Origin: Tieghemiomyces parasiticus
Taxonomy: Eukaryota; Kickxellomycota; Dimargaritomycetes; Dimargaritales; Dimargaritaceae
Assembly (NCBI GenBank): GCA_027575765.1
Contig: JANBPT010000218.1
Coordinates: 1-54,833 of the forward strand
Length of the DNA: 54,833 bases
Reading direction: 5' to 3'
Shown: positions 30,925 through 42,138 of the stretch, piece by piece
Numbering within the stretch: position 1 is the first letter of the stretch
Layout: each line of letters begins with the position of its first letter
The notes under the pieces: model-generated
Seen by the model: only the letters and a program-made list of their open reading frames with translations
The model's database searches: none
What the model was told of the DNA's origin: nothing
Position numbers and translations under genes: made by a program

Positions 30925-32511
30925 GGCCGCTGCAGGAGGGAAGAAGCGATTCGTTCAGCTGGAGAACGTGTGCGGCTAGAGGGCAACAGCCGGGCTAAAA
31001 GCGTGTGCGTATGAAGCGACTGAGTATAATGAACCAGGCTGAAGAAGGGGCTGGCCAACCACCCCAGTCCAATGCGCAACGGTGAAGCACCAGTCTTGAC
31101 CTCAGCTAACCCGAACGCACACAATGATTTAGCCCGCAGACCTACTTTTACGGTCCGTAAACAGAGGAATCGGGTTGTATGGCTACGGTCGCGAGGCTGG
31201 GGTAGTGTTCGGGTCTACCGCTGACCGCTGCATTAGCTTTATTGTCTCTGCCTACTAGCCGGATAGGCCAGGCCTGGTAATGCTGGCATCATGGCGCGTG
31301 GCATTGTTACTCCGTTCTCTGCTTGTATCCATATTACCTCGGCATCGAGGGCACTCCCCATTGTCAACCCAGAGACACGACGTCTCCTAGGCATTTTCGG
31401 TGGTCGGAACCAATTGAATACGCTCAGGATTTAATTCATATTGTGGCTCCGAGCAAATGCATGCTATTGTGCCCTCATCGGCCCGAGTCTAGCCCTTGCA
31501 GTTGATCAGCACACACTTTTCCTCAGCTGAATCCAAAAAAAAAAGGTAACGACAATGGCAGCCTCGGTGGGAGCTTTGTATCCAGGCTTGGTCGAAGGTC
31601 AATCCACAGTATCTAAACAGTTCAAGCCGACAGGTCCACCCTGAATCCTTAGTACAGTGGGGATACAAATGAGGTACTAAATGTTAGGCACCTCGCTTGG
31701 CGGAGTTGCGGATGAACCGCCAGCGGCTGCTCCTAGGTGACTTCGCCTCTTGTGACACGGGTGCAGAGAAAAGAAAAGGGAAAGGCCGGAGGAGCCATGC
31801 TCCCACTCATGGGCTGGTATAACGAAATGCCCTACCCGTTCTTAATCTCCATAACAGGCCAGGATCGCCATGGTTCTGAGTCAATCAATGTACGTGAGCG
31901 AAGACGGGAAGCCCGGAAGCATTTTCTAAAACCTCACTCGAAACCGGGGGAGTATGACAAAGTCTCACCACCCACCTTGTTGTTGTCCAACACGACACTT
32001 GAAAATGATAGCAGGTGAGAACCTACTCTTACTGATCTACGCTGGCGGATTTTAAATGCCTCACTGAACTGCCCTAATAGGGTATCTCGACGTAGGGTAT
32101 GCTTCCGATTGGATAAACTGTGGCGATCTCATTTCGGTTCGCGTCAACATAAACTTCTTCCAAGCACCACTAATACATGTTGTGGACTTCTCCGATAGGC
32201 GGAAATCCCAAGAGCGCATGTCCACACCGGCGGTATTGCCCAATGTAGGTTGGTCCTGGCTTGATGTGCCATTGCCCCTTCCACGCGCTCTGAGTCACCG
32301 TGTAAATTAGGAGACCAAAGGGGATGGGCAGCTGTTCGGGTGAGCCAGAGCCATAAGACAAGTAGAGATGGTATAAGTACCGCCAGGCCCGGACCACTGC
32401 CTTTATAGTACATCTCACCTTCTACCCTCCTTTTGATATCATTCTATTTTATGTTCTAACGACCTGTTTCACCTCCCCCATTTTCCTACCCACCTAATTA
32501 TTACCACTACC
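30925..32511. other. Divergent intergenic region between the reductase and the secreted-protein gene
   Basis: Holds the promoters of two divergent genes. A palindrome CCAGGCCTGG lies at 31268-31277. The last 100 bases before 32512 are a pyrimidine-rich leader. No ORF with a recognisable domain. Confidence 0.45.
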
Positions 32512-33066
32512 ATGAAGTTTACCGCCGCCGCCCTCTTCCTGGCCGTCTCCGCCGCCACTGTCCTCGCCGCCAGCCAGGACCTGGCCAGCATGTCCGAGTG
32601 CATGAGTAAGGACAGCTGTATTAGCGATCCCGCTGGCTGCGCCGTGAGCTGCATGGGTGTCACCATGGAGGAGGCTAAATCCATGATGAAGTGCCAGGAC
32701 GGTTGTACCATGCCCTCCGATTTGACCGCCAGCAACATCGAAGTCTACTCCTCCTGCATGACTGGATGCATTACCAAATACGCTCCCCAGATGAACGACG
32801 TTTTGGATGATGCCATGTCGTCTATTGGCGAAGTGGTTGCGAGCATTACTTCCGATGTGAACGCTCAGATCAAGACCGCAACCAAGTCTGCCATGAGTGC
32901 CAAGGACACCGGTGCTGCCGCCTCGCGTTCCGCAGGCAGCTCCGACCCCATTGCTTCCAACGAAGCCGATGATGACTCGAACGACAACGCCTCTGCTGCC
33001 TCCACTTTCGTTGGTTCCAGTGTCGTGGTCGCCATGGCCGGTGCCCTCGCCATGTATCAGCTATAG
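32512..33066 (+). CDS. Small secreted 8-cysteine protein with a GPI-anchor-type C-terminus
   Basis: 184 residues, single exon, start context ACCATGAAG. Residues 1-19 are a signal peptide (KFTAAALFLAVSAATVLA). Residues 20-90 carry eight cysteines, spaced as C-x5-C-x6-C-x3-C, then C-x3-C, then C-x3-C, probably four disulfides. The pattern differs from CFEM and hydrophobin spacing. After that comes an Ala/Ser-rich stretch with DDDSNDN, and a hydrophobic end VVVAMAGALAMYQL preceded by small residues, as in GPI-anchored wall or membrane proteins. It is likely a surface protein of the wall or plasma membrane. I do not recognise a named family. Strong codon bias with clean C-ending codons suggests high expression. 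Confidence 0.85.
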   Translation: MKFTAAALFLAVSAATVLAASQDLASMSECMSKDSCISDPAGCAVSCMGVTMEEAKSMMKCQDGCTMPSDLTASNIEVYSSCMTGCITKYAPQMNDVLDDAMSSIGEVVASITSDVNAQIKTATKSAMSAKDTGAAASRSAGSSDPIASNEADDDSNDNASAASTFVGSSVVVAMAGALAMYQL

Positions 33067-33600
33067 ATGCTATATAGGATTCGTTTGTAACTGCTTCACA
33101 ACCCATTTACATTTAAATACACTGATCCGGTTTAGTCTGCTGATATATGGTATTACATTTTTAGTATATGGAATTAGAAGTCACGGGCCTTGGTTTCATA
33201 ATTGAACCTGGTTATATATCACGCTGTGCAGTTGGGTGCAAAACCGAAGGCTGCCCCCTCTCCAAGCTAAACCCATCTTTTGCTAATTCTCCACCATGCC
33301 CCGGTGTAAAGCCTCAACCTGCCCAATCCACTTTCCTGGGTTGGCTGCACGCTCCGTTATTATGTACCTTGTAACTTCATAGTGCGCTAGTTTAGGTGCA
33401 TCCATTATCCGTAACCTGTATAACTGGTCTCTGACATCCTTTACCACGCTTTAAATCGTAAGTGGCTTGGCTGCTTCTGTATGGGGCACAGGTTGTCAGA
33501 TAAATCGAGCCTCGTTTTTCTGCTCATTGACAAACGTTTAAAACGCTGGATAGCACCAGGGCCCAGGTCCAAGTGTAGGAAGAGCCTGAAAAAACTACCT
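33067..33600. other. 3' flank of the secreted-protein gene
   Basis: AT-rich, as expected for a 3' UTR and terminator. I see no gene in it. Confidence 0.5.
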
Positions 33601-34480
33601 CTGACCAGGTGTATATTACACCAAAGTTAAGTGAACGCCCTACACAGGTGCCTGGGAATGCATACCTCCATTAATAGCGAGGCTCCTATAGGTCTTACCG
33701 ACGACCAAAAATGCCATTTGGTGCGTTTGGTAGCCAGTTTCCTCAGTGATGTTGATGATTCTAGCCACTGCCAGCTAAACCACATTGACATCGCTAATAC
33801 AACTCGGGATGACCTATACAGTCCACTAGACGACTCCAAATGCCAGAATTGGCGTCCCTAAAAGGAGTACAGTTCCAACCCGGGCCAGCCAGGGCCACGA
33901 CACATCGAAGCCTTGTTGCCGTGCTTCTTCTTCAGGCCGTGGCCAGGAAAATTCGAACCTCGGACGTCAAGACCTTAAGCTCGCTGTTATTTACTGCATG
34001 TAGCTTGCACTGTGATCCACGGTCGCAGGCCTGGGGGAAGGCTCGGGAGAGTCTAACACGCTACACCCGGTGCCTTTGGCATAATAACATATCAGTAGCT
34101 TATTAAGCAGCCGTCTGGATCCAAGTTTTTCGTCTTTAAAGTCAAGAATTATACTGTCGTCACTACTTGTCTTCTTGCCATGTATGACTGCTCGGGGTCA
34201 CTGGAGAACGATATTGGGGCAAGGCATGCTTCACTAAAATGGTGACCATGGCCACTTAAAATATGAAGGCACGCCAGTTTCCATCCCAACGACTTTGTGG
34301 CCCATCTTGACGTATGGCCTTACAGGACTCCCCTCGTATCTCAGAAAGCCGGCCACTACCTCAAAGTAACGTTTGCCAAAAAGGAAACTACCAGTAACTA
34401 TTTATGATTATAGTATTTGCGTAGCATTATTAGTTTTTGTACCAATCCTGGGTTTAACTATCAGCCCTTCCACTTCAAAA
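33601..34480 (+). mobile_element. Possible heavily decayed Tc1/mariner-like remnant
   Basis: A frame at 33631-33860 reads LTDDQKCHLVRLVASFL, which resembles the helix-turn-helix start of Tc1-like transposases, and further short pieces in other frames are interrupted by many stops. No DDE motif or terminal repeats can be made out, and it does not match the two mariner copies. The evidence is weak. Confidence 0.2.
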
Positions 34481-34678
34481 TAGAGTGACATGGTGCTATC
34501 TAGGACCGCGCCCATGGTTTCCAAGTCATTGCGCGAGAGGTCTAGTAGCTGCAATATTCAGTTGATAAACAATCACGTACATGTTATTACTCGGCCGGGT
34601 GAGCAACAATGATAAAAATACAATCCGACGAGGAGGGGCTTGCATTACAGCGCCGGGAAGCCGTATTACCGCTAGACG

Positions 34679-34963
34679 TTACAGTTCATTCTCATCCTCT
34701 GTATCTTCGTCCAAAGATTCTTCATCAGGGTTAAGCGACCGGAATCGTGCGAGGACCCCGTCAGACGCCCTGAGGAGATGTGTAGAGTTGATGTCACGAC
34801 TGCCGTCCTGGCTAGCGAAGTATCGGGCGTTACGGCAGAGCTCGCTCATAAATACCAGGTAGTCAAGGTAGATGAGGGCATCGGCTTGGGTAGGTAAATG
34901 GAGGTGGGGCTGGTGGGCCTTAATGGCCTTGCGGACAGCATTGCGTGGGTATTTGTGCGACAT
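34679..34963 (-). CDS. CENP-W-like histone-fold centromere protein
   Basis: 94 residues, single exon, close to human CENP-W (88). CENP-W pairs with CENP-T to form a histone-fold dimer in the inner kinetochore that binds DNA and recruits outer kinetochore proteins. Seen: a basic start MSHKYPRNAVRKAIKAHQPHL, then a helical core QADALIYLDYLVFMSELCRNARYF with the long central helix of a histone fold, then SRDINSTHLLRASDGVLARF as loop 2 and helix 3 (INxxH resembles the INKEHV of CENP-W). The tail is acidic (DEESLDEDTEDENEL). The Met at 34963 is used; an upstream in-frame Met at 35014 would add 17 residues outside the fold. Other small histone-fold proteins (DPB3/4-type) are possible but fit less well. 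Confidence 0.75.
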   Translation of the reverse strand: MSHKYPRNAVRKAIKAHQPHLHLPTQADALIYLDYLVFMSELCRNARYFASQDGSRDINSTHLLRASDGVLARFRSLNPDEESLDEDTEDENEL

Positions 34964-35952
34964 GGCTATAAGGAGGGGGCGTTGTGACCGACTGGGGAAA
35001 CAGAAAGTTGGCAATTTAGTATAGGTCGGGGTTTCATTGGGAAGGAAGTAGAAAGTGTACGTACTATTAAGGAAGCCACCGCCTCGTTTGTTTTGGTTTC
35101 GACGGCGCTAAGCGGAATATTGACCATTGGTGACATGCTGGGTGAGAAACATAGAGTGAGGGGGGGGAATATCACGATTATACAATATGTGTGTCAGATG
35201 GAAGTCACGTGAATAGCATGATCCAGCTGAGCCGGGTTACGGCCTCGAGTATTGCCTCTCAAAAAAAAACCCGTCCCCACTTGGGCGCTTGATGTCCTAT
35301 TCTCGAGTGCCTTGAAGAAGGGAAGTTCTGGGTGGCTGCTGACCCACTATGGCTGGAAACACGAACGATGAGATGCCTCTGCTCAACCCCGCACCCCCAT
35401 CAAGTGTTGTAGTCACTTGTTAATCGCCGGCTGGTCCGCGTGCTGTGGCAGGAGCTGCAGGAGCCGAGAATCCTGCTATACTCCGCAGCAGCAAAGGTCA
35501 CAACCGCCAGCCCATCCTAAAGCTCCCCGCTGGATCTATGCGCTGCAAGTGTTGAATCAGGGCCGCTAGTTGACCCCCGAGAGAAGGGGGAAGGGACGTG
35601 TCGTTTGCTCTCAACATCGAATTACCAAGTTACCTGCCGCAGCTCATCCCAATACTTACCCGAACCACAGTCTTCTGGCGGGGGTAGTAAAGGGGGAGAA
35701 AAAAAATAAGCCGCCCCTCCTCACTTTTTACTGGTTCTGCAAACCTATTAGTAATCTCTACATTGCTACATTGCTCAGAAGTCAAACACCTTTGTCCCTC
35801 GGTCCTTTACTTTGTACAATTGCTCTGTTCTACCGGGACGCCTTTTCTTCTCTACTATCGTATTCCAGTAAACCATTGCCGACTTCCTTGCCGCCCTCTC
35901 CTATACTTAACGTCCAATCTCAGTACTCAGCTAGCCCTCGACCAGTATCAAC
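34964..35952. other. Divergent promoter region between the CENP-W-like gene and REI1
   Basis: Near 35150-35165 is a G-run. From 35690 on, the sequence is pyrimidine-rich toward REI1, as a fungal leader would be. Open frames in 35570-36085 overlap the REI1 start in other frames and look like shadows. I see no additional gene. Confidence 0.45.
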
Positions 35953-37712
35953 ATGTCCGTCCGCGAACCCCAGACGGCGCCGTCGTCCTCGGCCCTCTAT
36001 ACTTGCATCTCCTGCCAGGTGGCCTTCCACTCCCCTGAGCTGCAGCGCGGTCACTACCGAAGCGACTGGCACCGCTACAACCTAAAGCGTAAAATGGCCG
36101 AGCTGCCTCCGGTCGACGCCGAGAACTTTGCCATGCGCGTACTGTGTAAGTGACTCTCTGACCCGTGCCATTCTAGGAGGCAACTCCCTATCGGCTTGGC
36201 ACTGCGTAATTTTCCCAAAAGTGAGCTGCCATCCCGTCGGCGGTGTTAAGGCCTACCACCTTGCTTACACCCTCCCTACATCTTCATTCTTACCACCGCC
36301 GCTTCCCGTCCCTTCCCCCTTATAAACAGCCCAGCAGGCCAAGAGTAACGAGGAAGCCGCCAACGCCACCTCTAGCTTCGATTGCGAAGCGTGCAAAAAG
36401 TCCTACCTGTCTAAGAACGCCTACGAGAGCCACCTTGAATCCAAGAAGCACCGCGAGGCCGAATCCCGGAAACAGACCGCCGAGGCCAATCGGGTAGAGA
36501 ATAAGACACTCAACGCTAAAACCGACGAGAAGGTGGTGAGCGATTTCCCCATCAGCGACGACGAAGCGGAGGGCCACCAGACCCCGTCTGCCGTGGCAGC
36601 ATCGACCGGCGATGTGACCATGGATACCGACCAAGACAACGAGGAAGAGGAGAGCGGTGTCGAGCTGACATTAAAAGAACAGCAGGCCCGTATCCGAGAG
36701 ATTAACCGCGCCCTCGACCTCGCCGAAACCCAGGAGGAGATGGATGCCTTGATCGACAAGAAGATTAAGATGTCGCCACGGCTCCCGCTGGAACAGTGCC
36801 TGTTCTGTCTGCACACCAGCGACACCTTCGAAGCGTAAGTGCTGATATCAATGATGTAATCGTCCAAGCGTTAGAGTCCCAAGGCGCCGAGCGGACAGGT
36901 CGGCCCGCGTCTCTCCGTCCATCCTAACCCACCCCACCTTTGTATTGCACATGATTTGGACCCCTCCCGCCACCAGTAACATGGAGCATATGACCAAGGC
37001 CCACAGTCTGTTCATCCCGGAACTCGAGTACCTTAAGGACCTTCGCGGATTGATCAAGTACTTAGGCGAGAAGATCAGCGTGGCCAACGTGTGTCTGTAT
37101 TGCAATGGCCGTGGGCGCGGCTTACGTACCATGGAGGCGGTCCAGCACCACATGCGCGACAGAGGTCACTGCATGATTGCCTACGACGACGAGATTGACA
37201 TGATGGAGCTCGGCGACTATTACGATTTCTCGTCGACCTACCCTGACGCTGAAGGTCCGGATGGCAGTAATGAGGGTGCTATGGAAGTCGACGGTAGCGA
37301 AGCCTCTACCGGCCAGCAGCAGCTGATTACCGGCCGCGATGCCCGGCTCTCCCATACTGGTGAGGTGGTCGTCTCGGATGACCAGTCGGAACTCACCCTT
37401 CCGAACGGCCGTCGCGTTGGTCACCGTGACTACCGTCGTTACTACCGCCAGCGTCTCACCGACACGGATACCCGTGACGCTGCCCTCATCAACCACCTCC
37501 TGGTCGAATACGCCGACGGAGAGCGTCCGATGAGTGCCGCCGAGAAGCGTAAGGCTGAGCAGGCCCTCATGCGGAACCAGCCCAAGGGCCAATGGGCCCT
37601 CCGGCAGATGCGTTACGGCCACGAGACCCGTCGGGCTAATGATTTCCGGACGCGTACCGGGATCAAGGCCAATAAGTTGCAGCGTCATTTCCGCGCCCAG
37701 GTGCTGTTCTAG
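35953..37712 (+). CDS. REI1: Cytoplasmic pre-60S maturation factor Rei1/ZNF622
   Basis: Binds late pre-60S ribosomal subunits in the cytoplasm, probes the exit tunnel and allows recycling of Arx1-Alb1. Exons 35953-36145, 36330-36834 and 36977-37712 give 477 residues, the length of ZNF622. Zinc fingers seen: CISCQVAFHSPELQRGHYRSDWH near the N-terminus, CEACKKSYLSKNAYESHLESKKH after intron 1, CLFCLHTSDTFEANMEHMTKAH (split by intron 2) and CLYCNGRGRGLRTMEAVQHHM. Between them is an acidic segment. Near the end are the basic family segments RVGHRDYRRYYRQR and LRQMRYGHETRRANDFRTRTGIK seen in short form, and the final KLQRHFRAQVLF. Donors are GTAAGT; phases close. Its 3' end converges with the Tim17-like gene. 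Confidence 0.95.
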
Positions 37713-38012
37713 ACGTAGCTGGTGTCTTAGGTGGAGTTGGTCCTTCGTCACATGCCTTTATTCGCTGTAGCCCCCCCCCCCACCCCGGGGGGTTTAAACC
37801 TTCTTTATTGTGTACCTCTTTCATAAAGGCATGCATTAATGGTGTTACGGCTGTAAACGATTACGGTCCAGGTTTCCTTCATAGTAGTTAGGTTACCCAA
37901 AGTGTGTACTGTATTGTCGTCGTCATTGGAAGTGTATTGGTTTCACCCTCACCAACCCCCGAGACAATAAAAAAAAGAAAAATCCTGTCTATATCACTAT
38001 GCTTCAACCAGA
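37713..38012. terminator. Convergent 3' flank of REI1 and the Tim17-like gene
   Basis: 300 bases with a long C-run followed by CCCCGGGGGG and TTTAAACC (37768-37800), and an AATAAA at about 37967 that could serve as REI1 poly(A) signal. No ORF of note. Confidence 0.4.
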
Positions 38013-39519
38013 TTAAGGTTTTGACTCTGGCGGCGATGGCGACGTGGGTGGGGTATCCTTGGTCTGCTGGACCTCGCACTCCCGCTCGTAAAACTTTTGG
38101 AGGTATACCAACTCCTCATCAATGACAGCCACCTCATCATCGATGTCCTCGACGCGGCGCTGCAGCATTTTGAGGTGGTCCTCGTCGGACAACCGTTGCA
38201 GGGGGAACCAGCTGGGGATCGGCACCTTAAACGCCTTAGCCCAGGTCCAGAGCCGTTTTCCTAGGAGGTTCTCGCCCATATAGCGCTGGTAATCACGAAC
38301 ATCGTCGGGAACTACCACGGTGATGTCTTCATCGTCGTCAGTGGGTTGTGACCCGGCGCGATCGGGGTGTGCCGTGAGCGTCGCAGTAGTGGTGGGTGGA
38401 CAATCGGAAGAAGCAGTGGTGGTCGTCGCTGGTGACGGGGCGACGTTGGAAGTCGTACTGGTGTTGGTTGTGATTTGCGCATTGCGATAGAGATAGGAAC
38501 GCCGGAGGTTCCGAAACCAATTAATGGTCCCCTGACCGACACCGGCCACAACGCCGCCGATCAGTAGACCCGGAAGGGCAGCCTGTCGGCCGACTGCAGA
38601 GAGGGGTGGGTGGGAAGGTAGAAAAAAAAGAAGGTGGTGTGGTATGGACGGTGGAATGAGATGGTGCTCGCTTTTCAGTATATAGTATGCGAGAAGCGAT
38701 AAAGAAGGCATCAGGGGACTAGTACACCGCCTGCCGTCTCGAAAGAGGTAGTTCACTTACATGTGACAAACGAGTAGGAGCCGGACGCCAATAGACCCGC
38801 TGCCACGGACCCGAGAATGGCATCGTAGTCACGGAACGTGTACGACTTGACACCGGCGACGGTCTCTGCCTGCTGTCTTTGGTACAGGATCGATTCACGT
38901 ACACCTGGAGATATCGAGATGGATTATTCGTAACGAAGCAAGACGGCTAGATTAGAAGAGACATAGTGCGAGGAGGGCTGATTCAGAGGGATCGGTGGTG
39001 CGGTCCACGCATACTCCGCCCGCAACCGTTTGGCCAATGAAGCCAGGAATTTACCGAAGAATAGAGCGCCGAAACAGCTGGCGCGGACGGTATACACCAG
39101 GCCCCACTTCCAGTGGGGCTCACGGTGCTGGAAGATGGACCAGTAGTAGGCGGTAGCCCCGCCGGCGGCGCCTTAACCGTACGTCAAGTCGAGAGCATAA
39201 CGTGAGAGGGAGAAAGGAGGGGGAGGGGTGGAGTTGGGAGAATTGGAGGGTTTAGTGTTGGTCCCTACAATTCGTACCATGGAGCTGCATGTGCAGTCCA
39301 CGGACCTGGATAGGTTCCACTCAGCACGAGCACACCACCTCTAGATTGGGAGCAATGTATTAGGGTGGAATCGCCCGCTTCTGCTGGCTGCTGAGTAACC
39401 CCCGTCGATCCCACACCCGAGGGTGTATACGTACCGGTTCCGGCAATGCCCCAAAGAAATGTCCGCCGTCGGGCCGGGTCTTGCCAAAAAGTGTCGGGTA
39501 GGGTCGCCGGGTCCGACAT
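38013..39519 (-). CDS. Tim17/Tim22/Tim23-family mitochondrial membrane protein with a coiled-coil tail
   Basis: Four exons on the minus strand: 39519-39435, 39171-39055, 38904-38761, 38593-38013, giving 308 residues with all phases closing (927 nt). Residues of about 28-145 show Gly-rich hydrophobic segments like those of the Tim17 family: TGAAGGATAYYW, then ASCFGALFFGVRESILYQ, then DYDAILGSVAAGLLASGSYSF, then RQAALPGLLIGGVVAGVGQG. This fits an inner-membrane protein, perhaps an assembly factor of the TIMMDC1 or NDUFA11 type. After it come a Thr/Ser/Pro-rich linker, a conserved-looking RYMGENLLGKRLWTWAKAF segment, and an acidic coiled coil (RRVEDIDDEVAVIDEELVYLQKFYERE). Introns use GTACGT, GTAAAT and GTAAGT. 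The family is likely; which member is not determined. Confidence 0.75.
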
Positions 39520-39971
39520 GGTTATTTAGTAAGGAGAGGGGGGGCGAGAAGAGCGGGATGTGGAAATGGCTAGCGGAAGGTGGTGGAGTGGTGAAGAAGT
39601 GATACGCTACACTAGTGATGCCACCACGCATAATAAGCGAAGTCTGGCAGATCCATCTGTGCATGCCCAGAAGCAGGCAAGGTCGGATTTACTTGTCCAG
39701 CAGGTACTCGGGTTAGAGGTCGGCCTTAAAATCTACCTTATTATCAAGACACTGTGCTCCTTTACCGCTTCCGTCCAAAAGGATTCTATGCCGCTTCATG
39801 CCATGTCGACTGGGTTTTACTAAATATACTTATACACACGAGTCCCGCTCGCTCGCTTGCCTTAAATCTTTTGTTCTCTACTTTCTTTTGCCCCCATTCC
39901 CATAACATAACCTTGAGGGCACCAGGGGGGGGGGCTGGTCGCATAACGCTCTGACACTACCGGAGCAACCT
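39520..39971. other. Intergenic between the Tim17-like start and the GATA 3' end
   Basis: The 5' flank of the Tim17-like gene and 3' flank of the GATA gene. A run of G lies at 39926-39935. No gene seen. Confidence 0.5.
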
Positions 39972-42138
39972 TCACAGCGCTAGCTGCCCCCGCAAACACT
40001 CCTCTAGAATTTGTACGGTGGGGAAAGCCGGTTCGGTCGGTCTAAAGAGCAACCTAATCATCCCGGTACCGCCCTCAGGGTTGAGCAGCTCAATGCCGAA
40101 CCGGGTGAGGTAAGCCGTGACGGCCATTTCCATCTGGAGGACTGGCCCCGTGGGGTCGACCGAGGAAGGCGGAGCCAGGGTCCTAAACACGCACCCCTCG
40201 ATGGTTTCCTTGTAAACGCTGACGCTGGTGTCCGGGAACCCGGGTTTGCGAAGGTGAAAAGTGAACTGATCCGCCGCCGTGGTGAGCCGGCAATCTGGTG
40301 CCGTAAAGATGGCGTTGTGCGGACCGAAGGATACTCCAGCCAGGATGGGTGTTGGAGTGATGGCCGTTGATGGCGACCGTTTAGTGCCTGATCGAGCGGG
40401 CGTGGCCACCCCTGACGACGGGCCCGTTGGTGTCATTGTCGATACGTGGCTCACCAGCCCGGTGACTGGGTCTTCAATAATAAACCCGGCGGGTTCCGTC
40501 GCGGTGGGTGCGGGTGAGGCCCGGTTAGATCGGGCGGCCGCCGCGGCGCCCCCGCTGCCCTCCTTGCCTCGACGCTTAACTGCCGTAGTAGTGGGCTTCG
40601 GCGCATCTGCCACGGGTGATGGGAGGAGGGCTGAGGAGCTCGGTGGAGGCTCGTTCGCCTGAGCGGCCCTTTCCGCGGCCTGTCGCTCGGCTATAAACTG
40701 GGCCATGTCTTCGCTGGTGTACCCCTGGAGGATCTTACCATGCTTCCACTTGACACCGCACGCATTACACAATGTGCCGGGTCCGGCGGGGCCCCGCCGC
40801 CACATGGGTGTGGTTTTGCTCTGGCAGTACTGGCAGCGTTTGGCCCCACCAGGGTTATTCTTGCTGCTGGCACCCGTCGAGGCTGACAAGGCATTGTTGG
40901 TCTTTTTGGAGGCCGATGGGCCGAGTGTTGTGCCGTCCGCGCCATCCGCAGAATGCCGATTCTTGGGCTTTTTGGCCGGCCGTTTGGGTTCAGCCACCGG
41001 CGCGATACTCGCCACGTCAGCGGGGGCGGGTGATTTGGTAGGGGTGGTTAATGTCGGGGTGAATCGCGAGGACCGAGGCGTACCAGGGAGACCGCCACTG
41101 CTACTGCTTGGGGTCACGGTAGGGGCCACCGTCATGGCTGGGGCAATGGTGGTTACGGGAGTCCCCTGGGAGGCCCCAGAGGCGTGCTCCGCTAGTAGCG
41201 ACACCAGGTGTTTGTGGGCCTCCGGGTCCTCGAGGAGGGACGGCGGGAGCTCGCACGGCAGAAAGTAGTCGAGCGGGACCCGAGTGACCAGTGGAAGGTA
41301 AAGGTCATCGGTCAGGTCGCCCGAGCCGGAGGTGGTTTCGCTGGCGGGTCGCTTCTGGCCCAGGAGGTCGGCTGCCGCATCGGTCAGGGCCAGTACGCCA
41401 TTCAGCAGGTCCGAGTTGGCCGCCGTAATGCTCATCACCTGCGGCTGGTGACTGTTGTACTTGGCTGGGAGGTCGAACGATATGAGGAGCTATAGGGAGG
41501 ATGGGGCGATGTCCAGGATAGTACGTGGGGGAGGCGGTGGGGTGGTGTTACTATGACGTAGGGAGATGAATCATTACAAAGGAGGGGTTAAGTGTCACCA
41601 AAGCCGAGGACCTCCCAGTCCATTCCGCGAGCCGGCCTAAGGGGGGGGGGACAAACAATGTTTCTAGACCAAACCCTTGATAGCTTACATCGTAGGGCGC
41701 CTGCATGGTGAGCGGCTCGAGGACGGCATTGGCCGGGAAACACCAATAGGCCTTAGGGTTCTCGGCAAACTCAAATACGACGTGGTCGGCGCTTTCACCC
41801 TCCGCCCCGTCGAGCGGCGGGCGGCTGGTTTTGTAAAAGCATGTCTCCTCAAACACGTGGGGGCCGATAATGAGCGTCGCGCGGTCGAGGGTATGGAGAT
41901 CAGCAGGTGCGGGGCTGGCGTTGGCAGCGGCGGTGGAGGAATGGACGGCGGTGGTCGGTGCGGGGTTATGGCGTGCAAACACAGACTCGGTCCAGGCCTG
42001 GCGGGAGCGAAGCAGCGACTGGAAAAGGAGCGTAGAGAAGCTATGTATAGGAGGAGGGGAGGGAACGGGCCGCCCCAAAGCGATTCGGGTGGCAATGGGT
42101 AGGACAGCCCCATGCGTAGAGGAGGAGTACAAACACAT
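39972..42138 (-). CDS. GATA-type zinc finger transcription factor, 2 exons
   Basis: Exons 42138-41689 and 41489-39972 on the minus strand, 655 residues. The intron starts GTAAGC and ends CTATAG; the in-frame TAG just before exon 2 shows that the exon must start there. The zinc finger at about 366-392 is C-x2-C-x18-C-x2-C ([19 protein letters not shown]), a class IVb GATA finger, followed by basic VKWKHGKI. Upstream is a conserved-looking N-terminal block spanning the intron ([15 protein letters not shown], then [14 protein letters not shown], then [11 protein letters not shown] joined to [12 protein letters not shown]), not assigned to a known domain. The rest is Pro/Ala/Ser/Thr-rich with several basic patches. 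The C-terminal 120 residues look folded. Targets unknown. The Met at 42138 is the first in frame. Confidence 0.88.

Noticed and set aside
33940..33975. tRNA-like B-box (GGTTCGAAT on the minus strand)
   Set aside because: No T-stem pairing around it and no A-box or acceptor stem at the right distance.
29797..37712. Possible metabolic gene cluster
   Set aside because: Ketopantoate reductase, a surface protein, CENP-W-like and REI1 share no pathway, and spacing and orientation are ordinary.
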